NCBI GenBank assembly: GCA_030271565.1
Contig: JARXKR010000040.1
Coordinates: 1 to 5,102 of the forward strand
Length of the DNA stretch: 5,102 bases
Source of the DNA: Pseudomonadota bacterium
Lineage (GTDB): Bacteria; Pseudomonadota; Alphaproteobacteria; Sphingomonadales; Sphingomonadaceae
Direction of reading: 5' to 3'
Below the pieces are notes generated by a model that saw only the letters and a list, made by a program, of their open reading frames with translations, searched no databases and had not been told where the DNA came from. Made by a program: the position numbers and the translations under genes. Shown one piece after another: positions 4,872 through 5,102 of the stretch (positions within the stretch are counted from its first letter, which is position 1; each line of letters opens with the position of its first letter).

Positions 4872-5102
4872 TCAGTGTCTTAGCAGACCAAGCGCAGCAT
4901 AAGCCGCGGCGAGCGTCGGCTTGGCCATTTCGCGCGCGCGCGCCGCACCATCGCGCAACACCGCGTCGAGAGCGGACTGATCGGTGCACAAGGCGACAAA
5001 GCGGGCGTTGATCGGCGCAAGTTTGGTCACCAGCAGCTCGCCAAGTGCCGGCTTGAATTGGCCGAAGCCGAGGCCGCCGAACTCGCTCAGCACCGCCTCA
5101 AC
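4872..5102 (-). CDS. trpS: C-terminus of tryptophanyl-tRNA synthetase (partial)
   Basis: TrpS charges tRNA-Trp with tryptophan in the cytoplasm. The window holds only the last 76 residues. The frame runs open through the window edge, so a GTG at 5093 is internal and not a start. The visible part is the helical C-terminal region of the bacterial enzyme: the S-E-F-G-G-x-G-F-G-x-F-K-P-A-L-x-E-L-L stretch, then P-I, then an alternating helix (A-L-D-A-V-L-R-D-G-A-A-R-A-R), and a close on A-Y-A-A-L-G-L-L-R-H. These match my recollection of sphingomonad TrpS. The HIGH and KMSKS signature motifs lie outside the window, so the catalytic state cannot be judged. The TGA at 4872 is followed by a promoter-like spacer before the lipoprotein gene. 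Confidence 0.85.
   Translation of the reverse strand, partial: VEAVLSEFGGLGFGQFKPALGELLVTKLAPINARFVALCTDQSALDAVLRDGAARAREMAKPTLAAAYAALGLLRH

Overview
This 5.1 kb window is GC-rich chromosomal DNA of an alphaproteobacterium, most likely a sphingomonad close to Erythrobacter. I base that on recalled protein similarity (CoaBC, Dut, the TrpS C-terminus, a probable FtsH N-terminus) and on an intergenic palindrome style I associate with that group. No database search was possible. Apart from the palindrome I see no mobile element, and there is no CRISPR array, tRNA or rRNA. It reads as a core-genome neighbourhood.

Layout from left to right. Positions 1-38 hold the first 12 codons of a minus-strand gene, probably ftsH. 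A 120 bp divergent spacer follows, carrying a heat-shock-like promoter candidate and an 11 bp inverted repeat that covers both ribosome binding sites. A polytopic membrane protein (159-1295, +) comes next, possibly of the GT-C glycosyltransferase type. It converges with a small DUF4345-like membrane protein gene (1292-1690, -), and the two stop codons share bases. After a 106 bp divergent spacer comes the coaBC-dut pair on the plus strand (1797-3870). CoaBC makes 4'-phosphopantetheine for coenzyme A, and Dut clears dUTP. The two genes overlap by 50 bp and are probably translationally coupled, and the pair is conserved as far as E. coli.

The gap between the dut stop (3870) and the next convergent gene (4028) is almost filled by a 150 bp palindrome (3871-4020). 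It folds into a long interrupted stem bearing two lateral hairpins and a central arm. This is the most unusual object in the window. Beyond it, on the minus strand, lie a DUF4136 lipoprotein (4028-4744) and, upstream of that, the C-terminal 76 codons of trpS (4872-5102, cut by the window edge).

The main points for a second look are the three-armed palindrome, in which the two lateral hairpins differ in sequence but both fold; the roughly 135-residue acidic linker that makes CoaBC 539 residues long instead of about 400; the RpoH-like box before the probable ftsH; and the likely TTG starts around the coaBC spacer. I do not see a new multi-gene defence or mobile system here.
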